Positions 35,882-45,961 of a stretch of 64,000 nucleotides of DNA are shown in pieces. This DNA is from Jejuia pallidilutea (GTDB lineage: Bacteria > Bacteroidota > Bacteroidia > Flavobacteriales > Flavobacteriaceae). Position 1 is the stretch's first letter. Every line of letters starts with the position of its first letter. The stretch spans positions 62,001 to 126,000 of the forward strand of contig NZ_PVEO01000003.1 of assembly GCF_002973595.1 (NCBI RefSeq), given 5' to 3'. The notes beneath the pieces are model-generated. The model had not been told where the DNA came from, made no database searches, and was given only the letters and a program-made list of their open reading frames with translations. Made by a program: the position numbers and the translations under genes.

Positions 35882-37066
35882 ATGACTAAACGCTATCAAT
35901 TCAGTATCCTTATCGTTATCAATTTTTTATGGATTGGCGCTATAAATGCTCAATCTTGTAACTGTTCTAAAGATTTTAACGCCTTAGATATATTACTTCA
36001 GAAAACACCCGCTTATAAGGATAGCAAGGCGGCTTATCAAAAAATATTTCAAAATTTAAGTTCAAAATTAAATACGATAACATCTGATTATGAATGTTTG
36101 GTTTTGCTTAACAAATTGGCATTAGCTGTTAATGACAATCATATAAACGTTTTTGGAATGCCCGAAAGTAAAGGACAACATATGACCAACACAACGATAA
36201 GTTTAGATAGTTTGAAACAAGAATTATCCAAACGTCCTTTTAAGGATATTGAAGGGGTTTATAAGCTTCCAAATTATGTAACCTTGGGTGTTTACAAACA
36301 TAACCAAGATTATCTAGGTATTATCTTGGAATCTGAGTTGGAAAACTGGAACAGTGGAGAAATTATGTATACCTTAATTCCTTATGGAGAAGATTTAATG
36401 CTTGCCATTTTTGGTCAGCAAAAAAACAAACGCATGGTGGCCGTGTCCGAACGTATAAAAAATGGGATGTTTTTAAAACTAGGATTACGAAAAAACCAAG
36501 ATATTAAACCATATCACTTAGCACCATCACGCGACTCTTTATTCATAAGAAAAGAGTTAAACGATAAAACAACCTATATAAAATCTGGAAGTTTTAATTC
36601 TTTTTATCCAGTATTGTCGGATGCTGAAGCATTTTATAAAACCCTGGAAAATTCATTATCAAAAGAAAATTTAATTGTCGATTTACGGGATAATACAGGA
36701 GGTGGCGAACGCAATTCTGATGTTTTATTAGAAATTTTAACTCAATATTCTGCAAACAACAATATGTTTGTATTAATAAATCATAACACCGCTAGTAATG
36801 CAGAACAATTTGCAGTGAAGTTAAAAAAGCTTCCTAACACCAAAATTCTAGGAGATAAAACTCAGGGAACATTAACTTATGAATTAAAGAAGAATATTTC
36901 CAATCCACTGCCGTGCGGTAAATTTTTAGGTATAATAACATCTAAAAGACATAAAGAATATCTGCCTTTTGAGTCTGTCGGTGTTACTCCAGATATGTAT
37001 TTAAACTATGATTCTGACTGGATAGAACAGGCAGTAAAAATTATAAACAGGCAATCAAAATATTAA
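35882..37066 (+). CDS. S41 family (C-terminal processing protease-like) exported peptidase
   Basis: A 394-residue protein with a signal peptide (residues 1-23, ending GAINAQ). The C-terminal half has the tail-specific protease fold: LIVDLRDNTGGGERNSDVLL and LINHNTASNAEQFAVKLK, where the Ser of TASNAEQ aligns with the S41 nucleophile region. TKILGDKTQGTLTYE and a final GVTPDMYL strand follow. No PDZ domain is obvious, as in the DUF/tricorn-like S41 subgroup. It follows the isoaspartyl peptidase by 33 bases, probably in one operon. The substrate is unknown. Confidence 0.85.
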   Translation: MTKRYQFSILIVINFLWIGAINAQSCNCSKDFNALDILLQKTPAYKDSKAAYQKIFQNLSSKLNTITSDYECLVLLNKLALAVNDNHINVFGMPESKGQHMTNTTISLDSLKQELSKRPFKDIEGVYKLPNYVTLGVYKHNQDYLGIILESELENWNSGEIMYTLIPYGEDLMLAIFGQQKNKRMVAVSERIKNGMFLKLGLRKNQDIKPYHLAPSRDSLFIRKELNDKTTYIKSGSFNSFYPVLSDAEAFYKTLENSLSKENLIVDLRDNTGGGERNSDVLLEILTQYSANNNMFVLINHNTASNAEQFAVKLKKLPNTKILGDKTQGTLTYELKKNISNPLPCGKFLGIITSKRHKEYLPFESVGVTPDMYLNYDSDWIEQAVKIINRQSKY

Positions 37067-37183
37067 GAGTTCTTTAACAGGTAGAGATAGGCTAAATATA
37101 ATTAAGCAGACGTATCTAAATTAAAGGGATTCTATCTATGCTTTCGTTTTTTAAGTATTTTGTTAATCTAAACATTCATCTTT

Positions 37184-40100
37184 ATGTCATTCAAAAAACT
37201 CATTGCTATCACCATAGTAATTTTGCTAGCTGCCTCCTGCAAAAAAAAAGCCGTAGAAACCGATAACCTTTTCAAATTTAGAGATTATATAAGTTATACC
37301 ACTTCTGGAATAACTTCCGTGGCAAGTCCTATACAAATTAATCTAGCAAACCCCGTTGATGACTGGGAAATGGGGCAGGAAATCGCAGATAAAATTGTAA
37401 GCATAAAACCTCATGTAGAAGGTAAACTAACCGTTGGCAACTCGCATACACTACTTTTTAAGCCCGACGAACACTTAGAACCAAATATCGAATATACAGT
37501 TACCGTAAAGCTAAATAATATCTATAAAAACATGCCCGATGGGTTTAACAATTATACGTTTCAGTTTAAAACCATTACTCCAAGTTTTAATGTAATTACC
37601 AACAGCTTACAGTCGTATAGCAAAGAATGGCAATATTTAGAAAGTGTTATAAAATCTGCCGATGTTATTACCCTAGAAGACGCAAAAACCCTAGTTGTTG
37701 CTTCTCAAAATGGCAAAACGTTACCGCTTGTTTTTAACGAATTAAATGAAAGCTCTAAACATTTTGAATTTAAAATTGATAGTATTCATCGCCTTTTGGA
37801 TGATAGTGAAGTGCTTGTAAAATGGAACGGAACACCCATTAACGCCGATAATAATGGCGAAAACACCATTAATATTCCAGGACGAAATCACTTCACTATT
37901 GTAGATGCCGAAGTAGTGCAAACACCAGAACAATTTTTATCCATTAATTTTTCCGATCCGCTAAAAAAACAACAGAATTTTGATGGTTTGGTTTCAATTC
38001 AAAATGTAAAAAACCCAAGATATATTGTTGATGGTAATATATTGAAAGTGTATCCAGACAGTAAATTGGTGGGCAATATCCAAGTTGATGTTTTTCAGGG
38101 TATAAAAAACACCGAGGGTTTTAAATTGAAAAAACCATTTTCTGAAACCATTGCTTTTGAAGCATTAAAACCACAAGTAAGACTGATTAGTAACGGTACC
38201 ATTCTACCAAACTCACAGGAACTAAAATTTAATTTTGAAGCCGTAAATTTAAGCGCAGTTGATGTTCGGGTTATTAAGATTTTTGAAGATAACATTCTCC
38301 AATTTCTTCAGGATAACACGTTAAATAGCAACAATACTTACAACATTAAAAAAGTAGGGCGACGCGTTGCAAAACAAACTATTCCACTACAAACTGCGGC
38401 AGAAAACACAGGAAAATGGAAAGCCTACAGTATCGATTTATCTAAATTTTTTAAAGCCGACGCCGGAGCTATTTATAGAGTTGAACTAAGTTTTAATAAA
38501 AATTATTCGCTGTACGATTGTGAAGCAGATACGGGTACATCAAATTCTGAAACGGATGATTATTATGATTACTACGAAGAGGAATATGATGATGAAAGTT
38601 ATAATGATGTAGCCTTAGAAGACGAAGATTTACGTGAAGAACAATACTGGGATAATTTGCTTTATCGCTATAAAAATTACACGTACAACTGGCGCGAAGA
38701 ACAAAACCCATGTCACGATGCCTACTACAACGAACGTAAAATTGTATCTCAAAATTTACTGGCTTCAAACTTAGGCGTTATTGCAAAACGAGGTGCCAAC
38801 AACTCCTATTATTTCGCCGTTACCAATATTTTAAATACCGAACCTGAAGCTAATGCAAGGGTTACACTTTACAACTTTCAACAACAGGAATTAGCAAGTA
38901 GAATAACCGATACAGAAGGATTAACAACTATTGATGCGGATAACTATGCGAACTTCGCAATTATTTCAAAAGATAATAATACCACTTACGTAAAGTTGCA
39001 AGATGGCAATTCGTTGTCGTTAAGTAAATTTGATGTGTCGGGTCATAAACTACAACGTGGTTTAAAAGGCTATTTGTATGGCGAACGCGGTGTGTGGCGT
39101 CCGGGAGACACCTTGCATTTAACGTTTATGTTGAATGATAATGCAAATAAGTTACCAAAACGTCACCCTATTAAACTTGAAATTACCGACCCAAACGGCA
39201 AATTAGTTTATAAAAACGTTACGGCTGATAATCTCAACAATTTCTATAAGTTCATGGTGCCAACATCTTCCGAAGATAAAACAGGTAATTACAACGCCAA
39301 AGTTTCTGTAGGTGGTGCTACCTTTCATAAAGTATTAAAAATTGAAACCGTAAAACCCAATCGTTTAAAAATAAAGATTGATTTTGATAATGAAATACTA
39401 TCAAACAACACTCCTTTAAAAGGCAATTTAGATGTAAAATGGCTTCATGGTGCACCGGGAAAAAACCTAAAAGCAGAAATTAAAGCGAAGTTTACTTCAA
39501 CATATACCGCATTCGAAAATTTTAAAGAATATACATTTTACGACCCAACCCGCAAATTTCAAACAGAAGAAATTAATGTATTTGAAGGAAAGGTAAACGA
39601 CCAAGGTTTAGCTTCAATGAATAAAAAATTGAATGTTGGCAAAAACGCTCCAGGGATGCTAAACGTACAATTTTTGGTTCGAGCTTTTGAAAACGGGGGC
39701 GATTTCTCCATGGATGCCTTTACCAAAACATACGCGCCTTACAGTTCGTTTGTTGGTTTGCGTTCACCAAAAGGTAATGCCTATGGATCTTTTTTTACGG
39801 ATGAAAATCAAACCTTTGATGTGGTTGTGGTTGATGAAAATGGCAAGCCTATAAAACGTGATAACTTAGAAGTAAAAGTTTATAAAGTGGAATGGCGTTG
39901 GTGGTGGAATTCATCTTACGATGATTTGGCAAGTTACGTATCTAGCAGTTACCACAGACCTTACATGTCGTTAAAAGTGAATACAAATGCTAATGGAAAG
40001 GCTAATTTCAACATTAAAATTCCTGATAACGACCGCGGACGTTATCTCATTAGAATATCCGATCCTGTTAGTGGACATGCCACAGGAAGAACCGCTTATT

Positions 40101-42754
40101 TCTATAAAAACTGGTGGCAAAAAGCGCCGTCTAGCGATAAAGAAGCTGCTAAAATGTTAGTGTTTTCAGCAGATAAAGAAAATTACGATGTCGGCGAAGT
40201 AGCCAAAGTTACCTTTGCCTCAGGAAGCGAAGGGCGCGCATTGGTAAGTATAGAAAATGGCACCGAAGTTTTAGATTATAATTGGGTGAAAACAAATAAA
40301 GGCGAAACTACGGTAGATATTCCTATCACCAAAGAAATGGCACCAAATGTGTTTGTTAATATTTCGTTATTACAACCGCATGCCATTACAGCTAACGATT
40401 TACCAATACGATTGTATGGCGTCATTCCTATTATGGTAGAAAACCCCAGCACCAAATTGTATCCAGAATTACAAATGCCCGAAACTCTAAAACCTGAACA
40501 ATCCTTCGAGGTAAAAGTCTCTGAGAAAAATAACAAACCAATGACCTATACCATTGCTATGGTAGAAGAAGGTTTACTGGATTTAACCAGATTTAAAACC
40601 CCAAATGCTTGGGATGAATTTTACAAGCGCGAAGCTTTGGGCGTAAAAACTTGGGACGTTTTTGATGATGTAATTGGTGCGTATTCAGGAAGTATCGATC
40701 AAGTATTTGCCATTGGCGGCGATGGTAGTGCGGCTGGAGGCAAAAACAAAAAGGCGAATCGTTTTAAACCTGTAATCACCTATCTAGGACCGTTTAATTT
40801 AGAGGCTGGAAAAACAAAAACGCATCAACTAAAACTTCCCAATTATATCGGTTCGGTACGCACTATGATTGTGGCTGGAAATAATGAAAACGAAGCGTAT
40901 GGCAGCACAGACAAAACCGTTCCTGTTAAAAAACCATTAATGGTTTTAGCAACGTTACCACGTAAATTGAGCCCAGGAGAAAAAGTAACCTTACCCGTTA
41001 CCGTTTTTGCTATGGAAACTAGGGTAAAAAACGTCAATATTAGTTTAAAACTAAGTGATGGTATTTCGGTTGTTGGTGAAAAAACCAAAGCGCTTTCATT
41101 TGCTAAACCTGACGAACAAATGGCCTATTTTGAATTGGATGTTAGTAAAGCTAAAGGTATAAATACCATTGAAGTGATTGCCACGGGAAATGGCGAAAAA
41201 TCCACCTATAAAGTAGAGTTAGATGTGGTGAACACTAACCCAATAACTTCAAAATCCATTGATAAAACCTTAACTGCTAACGCTTCTCAATCCTTAGAGT
41301 TTTCAACCTTTGGTGTGGTTGGAACAAATTCGGCTACTGTAGAGTTTTCAACCTTACCTCCAATGGATTTTACTCGTAGATTACACTACTTAATTCAGTA
41401 TCCTCATGGGTGTGTAGAGCAAACTACATCAAGTATATTTCCGCAGTTATTTTTAGAGGATATTTTCGATTTAACCTTTGATAAAAAACAAGAGATTCGT
41501 AAAAATATTGAAAACGGCATTAAACGTTTAGGGCATTTCCAAAGGCCTCACGGAGGTTTAAGTTATTGGATGGGAGAATCTAACGCAGACGATTGGGGCA
41601 CCAGTTACGCAGGCCATTTTATGATAGAAGCCGAAAAGAAAGGCTATGTATTACCGTTAACCTTTAAACGTAATTGGCTAACATACCAAAAGCAAGCGGC
41701 TAGGAATTGGCGACCTAGTTACCGTACTTACAATTCAGATTTAGCACAGGCGTACCGCTTGTACACTTTGGCTTTAGCTGGTAGTCCAGATTTAGCAAGT
41801 ATGAACCGTTTAAGAGAATTCTCTGAAATTTCAAACGAAGCCAAATGGCGATTGGCTGCGGCTTATGCCTTGGCGGGACAAAACGAAGCGAGCGATAACA
41901 TTTCGCAATCGGCAAACATTAACTTTAAACCTCAGCGTTATAATTATTACACTTATGGTTCGGCAGATAGAAATCGTGCGATGGCTTTAGAAACTATGGT
42001 GCTCACCAAAAATGCTAAAACGCGCGAACTTGCCGAAACTATTGCTAAAGATTTATCGAGCAACCGTTGGATGAGTACCCAAACCTCAGCATATAGTTTG
42101 TTGGCCATGGCAAAACTAGTAAACGCCAATGGTGGAAAAGCTTTAAGTGTAAACTATACTATTAACGGAAAAACTGAAACTATTACTACTAAAAATGCCA
42201 TTGCGCAACGTGATTTACCTATTGTTGATGGCATTAATAAATTAGAGTTTACAAATGCAAAAGACAATATAGTTTACGTAAGAGTATTGAATTCTGGGAA
42301 ACTCCCACTTGGACAAGAATTGGTAGAGCAGCGTGGGTTAAATATTTCGGTGCAATACACAGATTTAAAAGGCAATAAGATTAATGTTACTAAACTCATG
42401 CAAGGTCAGGATTTTGTAGCTTCGGTTAGTGTAAGTAATTTAAAAAATACAGCAGTTAATGATGTGGCGCTAACCCAAATTTTTCCATCGGGTTGGGAAA
42501 TTGTAAACACACGCTTTACAGCCTTTGGAAGCACCACCACAAGCGCCGCACGACATACAGATATTAGAGACGACCGTGTGAATTTTTATTTCGATTTACC
42601 AGAAAAAGGCAAACACAGTACAAAAACGTTTAATGTGATGCTGAATGCCTCTTATTTGGGCACCTATTATTTACCTGGAGTACAAGCTGAAGCAATGTAT
42701 GATGATGCGTTTTTAGTGCGAACTAAAGGGCAATGGGTTACTGTTGAGAAGTGA
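37184..42754 (+). CDS. Bacterial alpha-2-macroglobulin family lipoprotein (YfhM-like)
   Basis: A 1856-residue protein, by far the largest here. The lipoprotein signal ends LAASC with Cys19. MG-type beta domains follow, including MG2 (VYGERGVWRPGDTL-type segment GERGVWRPGDTLHLTFM, about 630). An unusual acidic/Tyr-rich tract lies at about 465-500 (DDYYDYYEEEYDDESYND). The A2M core contains the bait-like region, and the thioester motif is YPHGCVEQTTSS, with Cys and Gln placed for a Cys-Gln thioester. Helical repeats of the thioester domain follow (LSYWMGE, SAYSLLAMAKL). Such proteins are thought to trap proteases in the periplasm and work with PbpC; here pbpC lies 3.2 kb downstream rather than adjacent. 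Confidence 0.95.
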   Translation: MSFKKLIAITIVILLAASCKKKAVETDNLFKFRDYISYTTSGITSVASPIQINLANPVDDWEMGQEIADKIVSIKPHVEGKLTVGNSHTLLFKPDEHLEPNIEYTVTVKLNNIYKNMPDGFNNYTFQFKTITPSFNVITNSLQSYSKEWQYLESVIKSADVITLEDAKTLVVASQNGKTLPLVFNELNESSKHFEFKIDSIHRLLDDSEVLVKWNGTPINADNNGENTINIPGRNHFTIVDAEVVQTPEQFLSINFSDPLKKQQNFDGLVSIQNVKNPRYIVDGNILKVYPDSKLVGNIQVDVFQGIKNTEGFKLKKPFSETIAFEALKPQVRLISNGTILPNSQELKFNFEAVNLSAVDVRVIKIFEDNILQFLQDNTLNSNNTYNIKKVGRRVAKQTIPLQTAAENTGKWKAYSIDLSKFFKADAGAIYRVELSFNKNYSLYDCEADTGTSNSETDDYYDYYEEEYDDESYNDVALEDEDLREEQYWDNLLYRYKNYTYNWREEQNPCHDAYYNERKIVSQNLLASNLGVIAKRGANNSYYFAVTNILNTEPEANARVTLYNFQQQELASRITDTEGLTTIDADNYANFAIISKDNNTTYVKLQDGNSLSLSKFDVSGHKLQRGLKGYLYGERGVWRPGDTLHLTFMLNDNANKLPKRHPIKLEITDPNGKLVYKNVTADNLNNFYKFMVPTSSEDKTGNYNAKVSVGGATFHKVLKIETVKPNRLKIKIDFDNEILSNNTPLKGNLDVKWLHGAPGKNLKAEIKAKFTSTYTAFENFKEYTFYDPTRKFQTEEINVFEGKVNDQGLASMNKKLNVGKNAPGMLNVQFLVRAFENGGDFSMDAFTKTYAPYSSFVGLRSPKGNAYGSFFTDENQTFDVVVVDENGKPIKRDNLEVKVYKVEWRWWWNSSYDDLASYVSSSYHRPYMSLKVNTNANGKANFNIKIPDNDRGRYLIRISDPVSGHATGRTAYFYKNWWQKAPSSDKEAAKMLVFSADKENYDVGEVAKVTFASGSEGRALVSIENGTEVLDYNWVKTNKGETTVDIPITKEMAPNVFVNISLLQPHAITANDLPIRLYGVIPIMVENPSTKLYPELQMPETLKPEQSFEVKVSEKNNKPMTYTIAMVEEGLLDLTRFKTPNAWDEFYKREALGVKTWDVFDDVIGAYSGSIDQVFAIGGDGSAAGGKNKKANRFKPVITYLGPFNLEAGKTKTHQLKLPNYIGSVRTMIVAGNNENEAYGSTDKTVPVKKPLMVLATLPRKLSPGEKVTLPVTVFAMETRVKNVNISLKLSDGISVVGEKTKALSFAKPDEQMAYFELDVSKAKGINTIEVIATGNGEKSTYKVELDVVNTNPITSKSIDKTLTANASQSLEFSTFGVVGTNSATVEFSTLPPMDFTRRLHYLIQYPHGCVEQTTSSIFPQLFLEDIFDLTFDKKQEIRKNIENGIKRLGHFQRPHGGLSYWMGESNADDWGTSYAGHFMIEAEKKGYVLPLTFKRNWLTYQKQAARNWRPSYRTYNSDLAQAYRLYTLALAGSPDLASMNRLREFSEISNEAKWRLAAAYALAGQNEASDNISQSANINFKPQRYNYYTYGSADRNRAMALETMVLTKNAKTRELAETIAKDLSSNRWMSTQTSAYSLLAMAKLVNANGGKALSVNYTINGKTETITTKNAIAQRDLPIVDGINKLEFTNAKDNIVYVRVLNSGKLPLGQELVEQRGLNISVQYTDLKGNKINVTKLMQGQDFVASVSVSNLKNTAVNDVALTQIFPSGWEIVNTRFTAFGSTTTSAARHTDIRDDRVNFYFDLPEKGKHSTKTFNVMLNASYLGTYYLPGVQAEAMYDDAFLVRTKGQWVTVEK

Positions 42755-42757
42755 TAT

Positions 42758-42777
42758 ATTCCTGCAAAACCAGGAAT
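42758..42777. repeat. Small hairpin after the alpha-2-macroglobulin gene
   Basis: ATTCCTG (42758-42764) and CAGGAAT (42771-42777) form a perfect 7-bp stem, 4 bases after the stop codon. The same arms recur at 50784-50803. It resembles the short ATTCCTGC...GCAGGAAT repeats dispersed in Bacteroidota and may double as a transcript-end hairpin. Confidence 0.5.
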
Positions 42778-42914
42778 CTTATCGAAAATATAATGCCATT
42801 AATTAACTTGAATTTATGAGTGGAAAATGATAAATTCGTCTAGCTTACTCAGAACATAAGTAGCTTAAATGTCTTATTCCCTTAATATCTATTGAGTATT
42901 ATAAATAAATATAT

Positions 42915-43850
42915 ATGAAATATTTTAGTTCCATTTTTTTAACAATAATTGGAAATATCTGTTTTGCACAGAATCCATTTATCACACACATGTATACGGC
43001 AGACCCTTCGGCTCGTGTGTTTAACGATACGTTATACGTTTACCCGTCGCACGATCCTGATAATGCCGATTGGTTCGATATGGTAGATTGGCACGTATTT
43101 TCAACTACCGACATGGAAAACTGGACCGACCATGGCGTAGCTTTAGATATAAAAGACGTAAAGTGGGCTGAAAAATACGCATGGGCACCAGACTGTATAA
43201 AAGTTAACGATAAGTATTATTTCTATTTCCCTACCGATCAATTTCATATAGGTGTTGCCTTAAGCGATAAACCAACCGGTCCTTTTGTTGATCCCCTAGG
43301 GAAACCTCTCATTTCAATGGATACCAAAGGTGTTGTTTGCAATAGGGATTTTATAGACCCTGGTGTATTTATTGATGATGATGGACAAGCGTATTTATAC
43401 ATGGGGCAATTGGTTGTAAATGCCATTAAACTCAATAAAGATATGATTTCATACGATGGCGAAGTTCACTTATTAGAAGGTACTGATGATTTTTTTGAAG
43501 CGTCGTGGATGCACAAATACAAAGGGAAATATTATTTATCATATGTTGGAACAAGCGGTGAAATAAAATATTGCATGTCCGATAATCCTTTAGGTCCTTT
43601 TGAATATAAAGGCGTAATTCTAGAAAAAATGAACAGTGGCACAAATCATCATTCTATAGTTGAATACAAGGGGCAATGGTATATGTTTTATCACAATTCA
43701 GACTTATACTTTAAAAACCATCCAGAAGTAGAGGAAAAATTTGGCTGGGGTCATGAAGGAAGCCCACACCCTTTTCGAAGATCTATATGTTTTGATAAAT
43801 TATATTACAACGAAGATGGAACCATTCAAAAGGTAATACCCACAAAGTGA
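42915..43850 (+). CDS. Glycoside hydrolase family 43 protein, exported
   Basis: A 311-residue five-bladed propeller enzyme with a signal peptide (residues 1-19, ending CFAQ). Expected catalytic acids: Asp in TADPSARVFNDTLYVY (general base), Asp in DFIDPGVFIDDDG (pKa modulator), and Glu in FFEASWMHKYKGKYYLSY (general acid). Family 43 enzymes remove xylose, arabinose or galactose units from plant or algal polysaccharides. The protein has no accessory domain. It sits alone, without SusC/SusD genes, between the alpha-2-macroglobulin gene and a T9SS-sorted protein. Confidence 0.93.
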   Translation: MKYFSSIFLTIIGNICFAQNPFITHMYTADPSARVFNDTLYVYPSHDPDNADWFDMVDWHVFSTTDMENWTDHGVALDIKDVKWAEKYAWAPDCIKVNDKYYFYFPTDQFHIGVALSDKPTGPFVDPLGKPLISMDTKGVVCNRDFIDPGVFIDDDGQAYLYMGQLVVNAIKLNKDMISYDGEVHLLEGTDDFFEASWMHKYKGKYYLSYVGTSGEIKYCMSDNPLGPFEYKGVILEKMNSGTNHHSIVEYKGQWYMFYHNSDLYFKNHPEVEEKFGWGHEGSPHPFRRSICFDKLYYNEDGTIQKVIPTK

Positions 43851-43927
43851 GAGCATAAATAAAAATATTTACAATTATAACTGCATCAGTTTAAAATACT
43901 AATAATAGATAATCAGATGCCAAAAAG

Positions 43928-45805
43928 CTATCGCTTTAATGTAAAATGTCCCGTTAATTTTTGTTCGTTAATAGTAATAACATACCAATAATCATCAGAA
44001 GGTAGTTGTTGTCCCTTAAAAGTACCATCCCAAGAAAATGCTGCGTTTTTAGAACTTTTTAAAAGCTTCCCGTAACGGTTGAAAATGGAAACTGATGATG
44101 TTGAAAATAGCTCAATGCCTTTTAAATCGAACCAATCATTAACGCCATCGTTATTAGGTGTGAAAAATTTAGGAATATAAAAATGTATATATTTAGCAGT
44201 AACAACCTCATCACAATCTTGGTGTTTCACATAAATGGTATACTCACCACCTCTAAGATTTAAAAATGTGTTGTTTGGCTGAAAGGTGCTTCCATCTAAA
44301 GCATATAAATAATTACCAGAATTTGATAGGTTGACAATAATACTATTTCCGTTAGATTGAATATTATCTACAATAGGGTTGTCTACTTGAATAACCTCAA
44401 TGGTTTTGGTTACTGTACAACCTATATTTGTCACATCCACCGTGTAAGTTCCTGGCAAACTTACAGTTATGCGTTCTGAGACTTGACCAGTATTCCAACG
44501 GTATGTAGCCGTAGGAATGTTTGTATTTGCATTTAAAGTAACACTTGAATTTTCACAAATCTCCAAAGTTTCATCAGTCACAATTGGTGTTTCAAAGGAC
44601 CTAAATTGTATTGCTGTTCTTGATACAGACCTACAACCACCACGTACATTTACAGCTTCTGCATAATACGTTCCGGTAACATTTGCATTAAAAGATGTGC
44701 TATTAGCTAAAATTAGATTACCTCCTGTAGGTGCATCATACCAATTTACTGTAACTCCATTTGCTACTTTAACCTCAAGAGGTTCTAGGGCGTTATCGCA
44801 AAGTGATAAGTTTCTATTAATAACAGGAGCAACAGGTGTTCTGGCAATACCAAACTCAAATACATCTGATAGGGTATTGCAAGACGAATTTAATAGATTT
44901 GTAAGGTTCTCTACTACTTTTGTTCTATAAAACACTTGGTTAGTGAGAATAGGCGTTACAAAAGTATCTCTTGTTTCTCCTGGAATATCTACCCAATTTA
45001 CACCGTCTCTACTTTCTTGCCATTGGTAAAAATGTTCTGAAAAAATTGAAGAGTCTGGTATGGCTCTTAATGTTGTACTGTAAGGTGTATCGCCTTCACA
45101 CATAAAAAATGCTGTGTTATTTTGGGAATCTACTATAGGAACACTATCGCCACAAGATCTAAACCATATATCGTCTATGGCAAAATCGTTACCACAACCT
45201 CCCGCTTCGTTATTAATCATCTTTAGTATAACGGAGGTTTGTTCTGGAAGCGATTTAAATACTAACCCATACTCTAACCATTCGGGTGTAAGAGTATTTA
45301 GAATATTGCCTGTGTTACCACTAGCTAATAAATTTGTATCTGTACTATCCCAAATTTCAAATCTTATATTGATGGGGATACCTACACCATTGCCCCCACA
45401 TCCTGCTAGGTTAAAAGGCTTAAGATTAATTATCCATGTAGAAAATCCGTAAATGGTATTTTCGCACAAACCTGAAATCTCCATTTTAAAAAATTCTCCA
45501 GGGTTGGTATCTGCATTTACTATTAGCATTCTACCATTAGTATCGTTAGGAGTATGATCTTCGGTATCAAACCAATCAAAATAATTAGTGTTACTCGACA
45601 CTTTGTAGGCGCCATCATTTGGAGTTCCCGTTGCAAATATATATGTAGTGTTGCCTGATGGTAATGATTCATCATTTGTTCCATTTCCAAAATCTTCCGT
45701 AAAGATAGGATCGCCAAAAATACCTGTACAAAAGTCTATTTGTGCATTAACATTACAAATAAATGTAAAACTAAATGTTATGAAAATTATCTTTTTAATA
45801 GCCAT
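43928..45805 (-). CDS. Large secreted protein with T9SS type B (gliding-motility-associated) sorting domain
   Basis: A 625-residue protein with a signal peptide (about 1-21). Residues 25-230 resemble a lectin/jelly-roll-like module with many Cys (ending FAIDDIWFRSCGD). Ig-like repeats follow at about 250-500, with ENSSVTLNANTN and GTYYAEAVN patterns. The C-terminal 80 residues are the type B sorting domain: FFTPNNDGVNDWFDLKG, IFNRYGKLL and WDGTFKGQQLPSDDYWYVI. The protein would pass the outer membrane through the type IX system and be attached to or released from the surface. Its ligand is unknown. It is transcribed against its neighbours. Confidence 0.9.
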   Translation of the reverse strand: MAIKKIIFITFSFTFICNVNAQIDFCTGIFGDPIFTEDFGNGTNDESLPSGNTTYIFATGTPNDGAYKVSSNTNYFDWFDTEDHTPNDTNGRMLIVNADTNPGEFFKMEISGLCENTIYGFSTWIINLKPFNLAGCGGNGVGIPINIRFEIWDSTDTNLLASGNTGNILNTLTPEWLEYGLVFKSLPEQTSVILKMINNEAGGCGNDFAIDDIWFRSCGDSVPIVDSQNNTAFFMCEGDTPYSTTLRAIPDSSIFSEHFYQWQESRDGVNWVDIPGETRDTFVTPILTNQVFYRTKVVENLTNLLNSSCNTLSDVFEFGIARTPVAPVINRNLSLCDNALEPLEVKVANGVTVNWYDAPTGGNLILANSTSFNANVTGTYYAEAVNVRGGCRSVSRTAIQFRSFETPIVTDETLEICENSSVTLNANTNIPTATYRWNTGQVSERITVSLPGTYTVDVTNIGCTVTKTIEVIQVDNPIVDNIQSNGNSIIVNLSNSGNYLYALDGSTFQPNNTFLNLRGGEYTIYVKHQDCDEVVTAKYIHFYIPKFFTPNNDGVNDWFDLKGIELFSTSSVSIFNRYGKLLKSSKNAAFSWDGTFKGQQLPSDDYWYVITINEQKLTGHFTLKR

Positions 45806-45961
45806 TATTTTTACCGTACACCAATAACTTTAAATAACCACACATATAAAATAGCTACAACTTATATGCCAATAGCTGCATATTTACACTCAATTATAAG
45901 TTAGTTTATTTTTAAGCTATAAACATCTAAATTAGTAAAATAAAGAGTATATATTTTAAGG

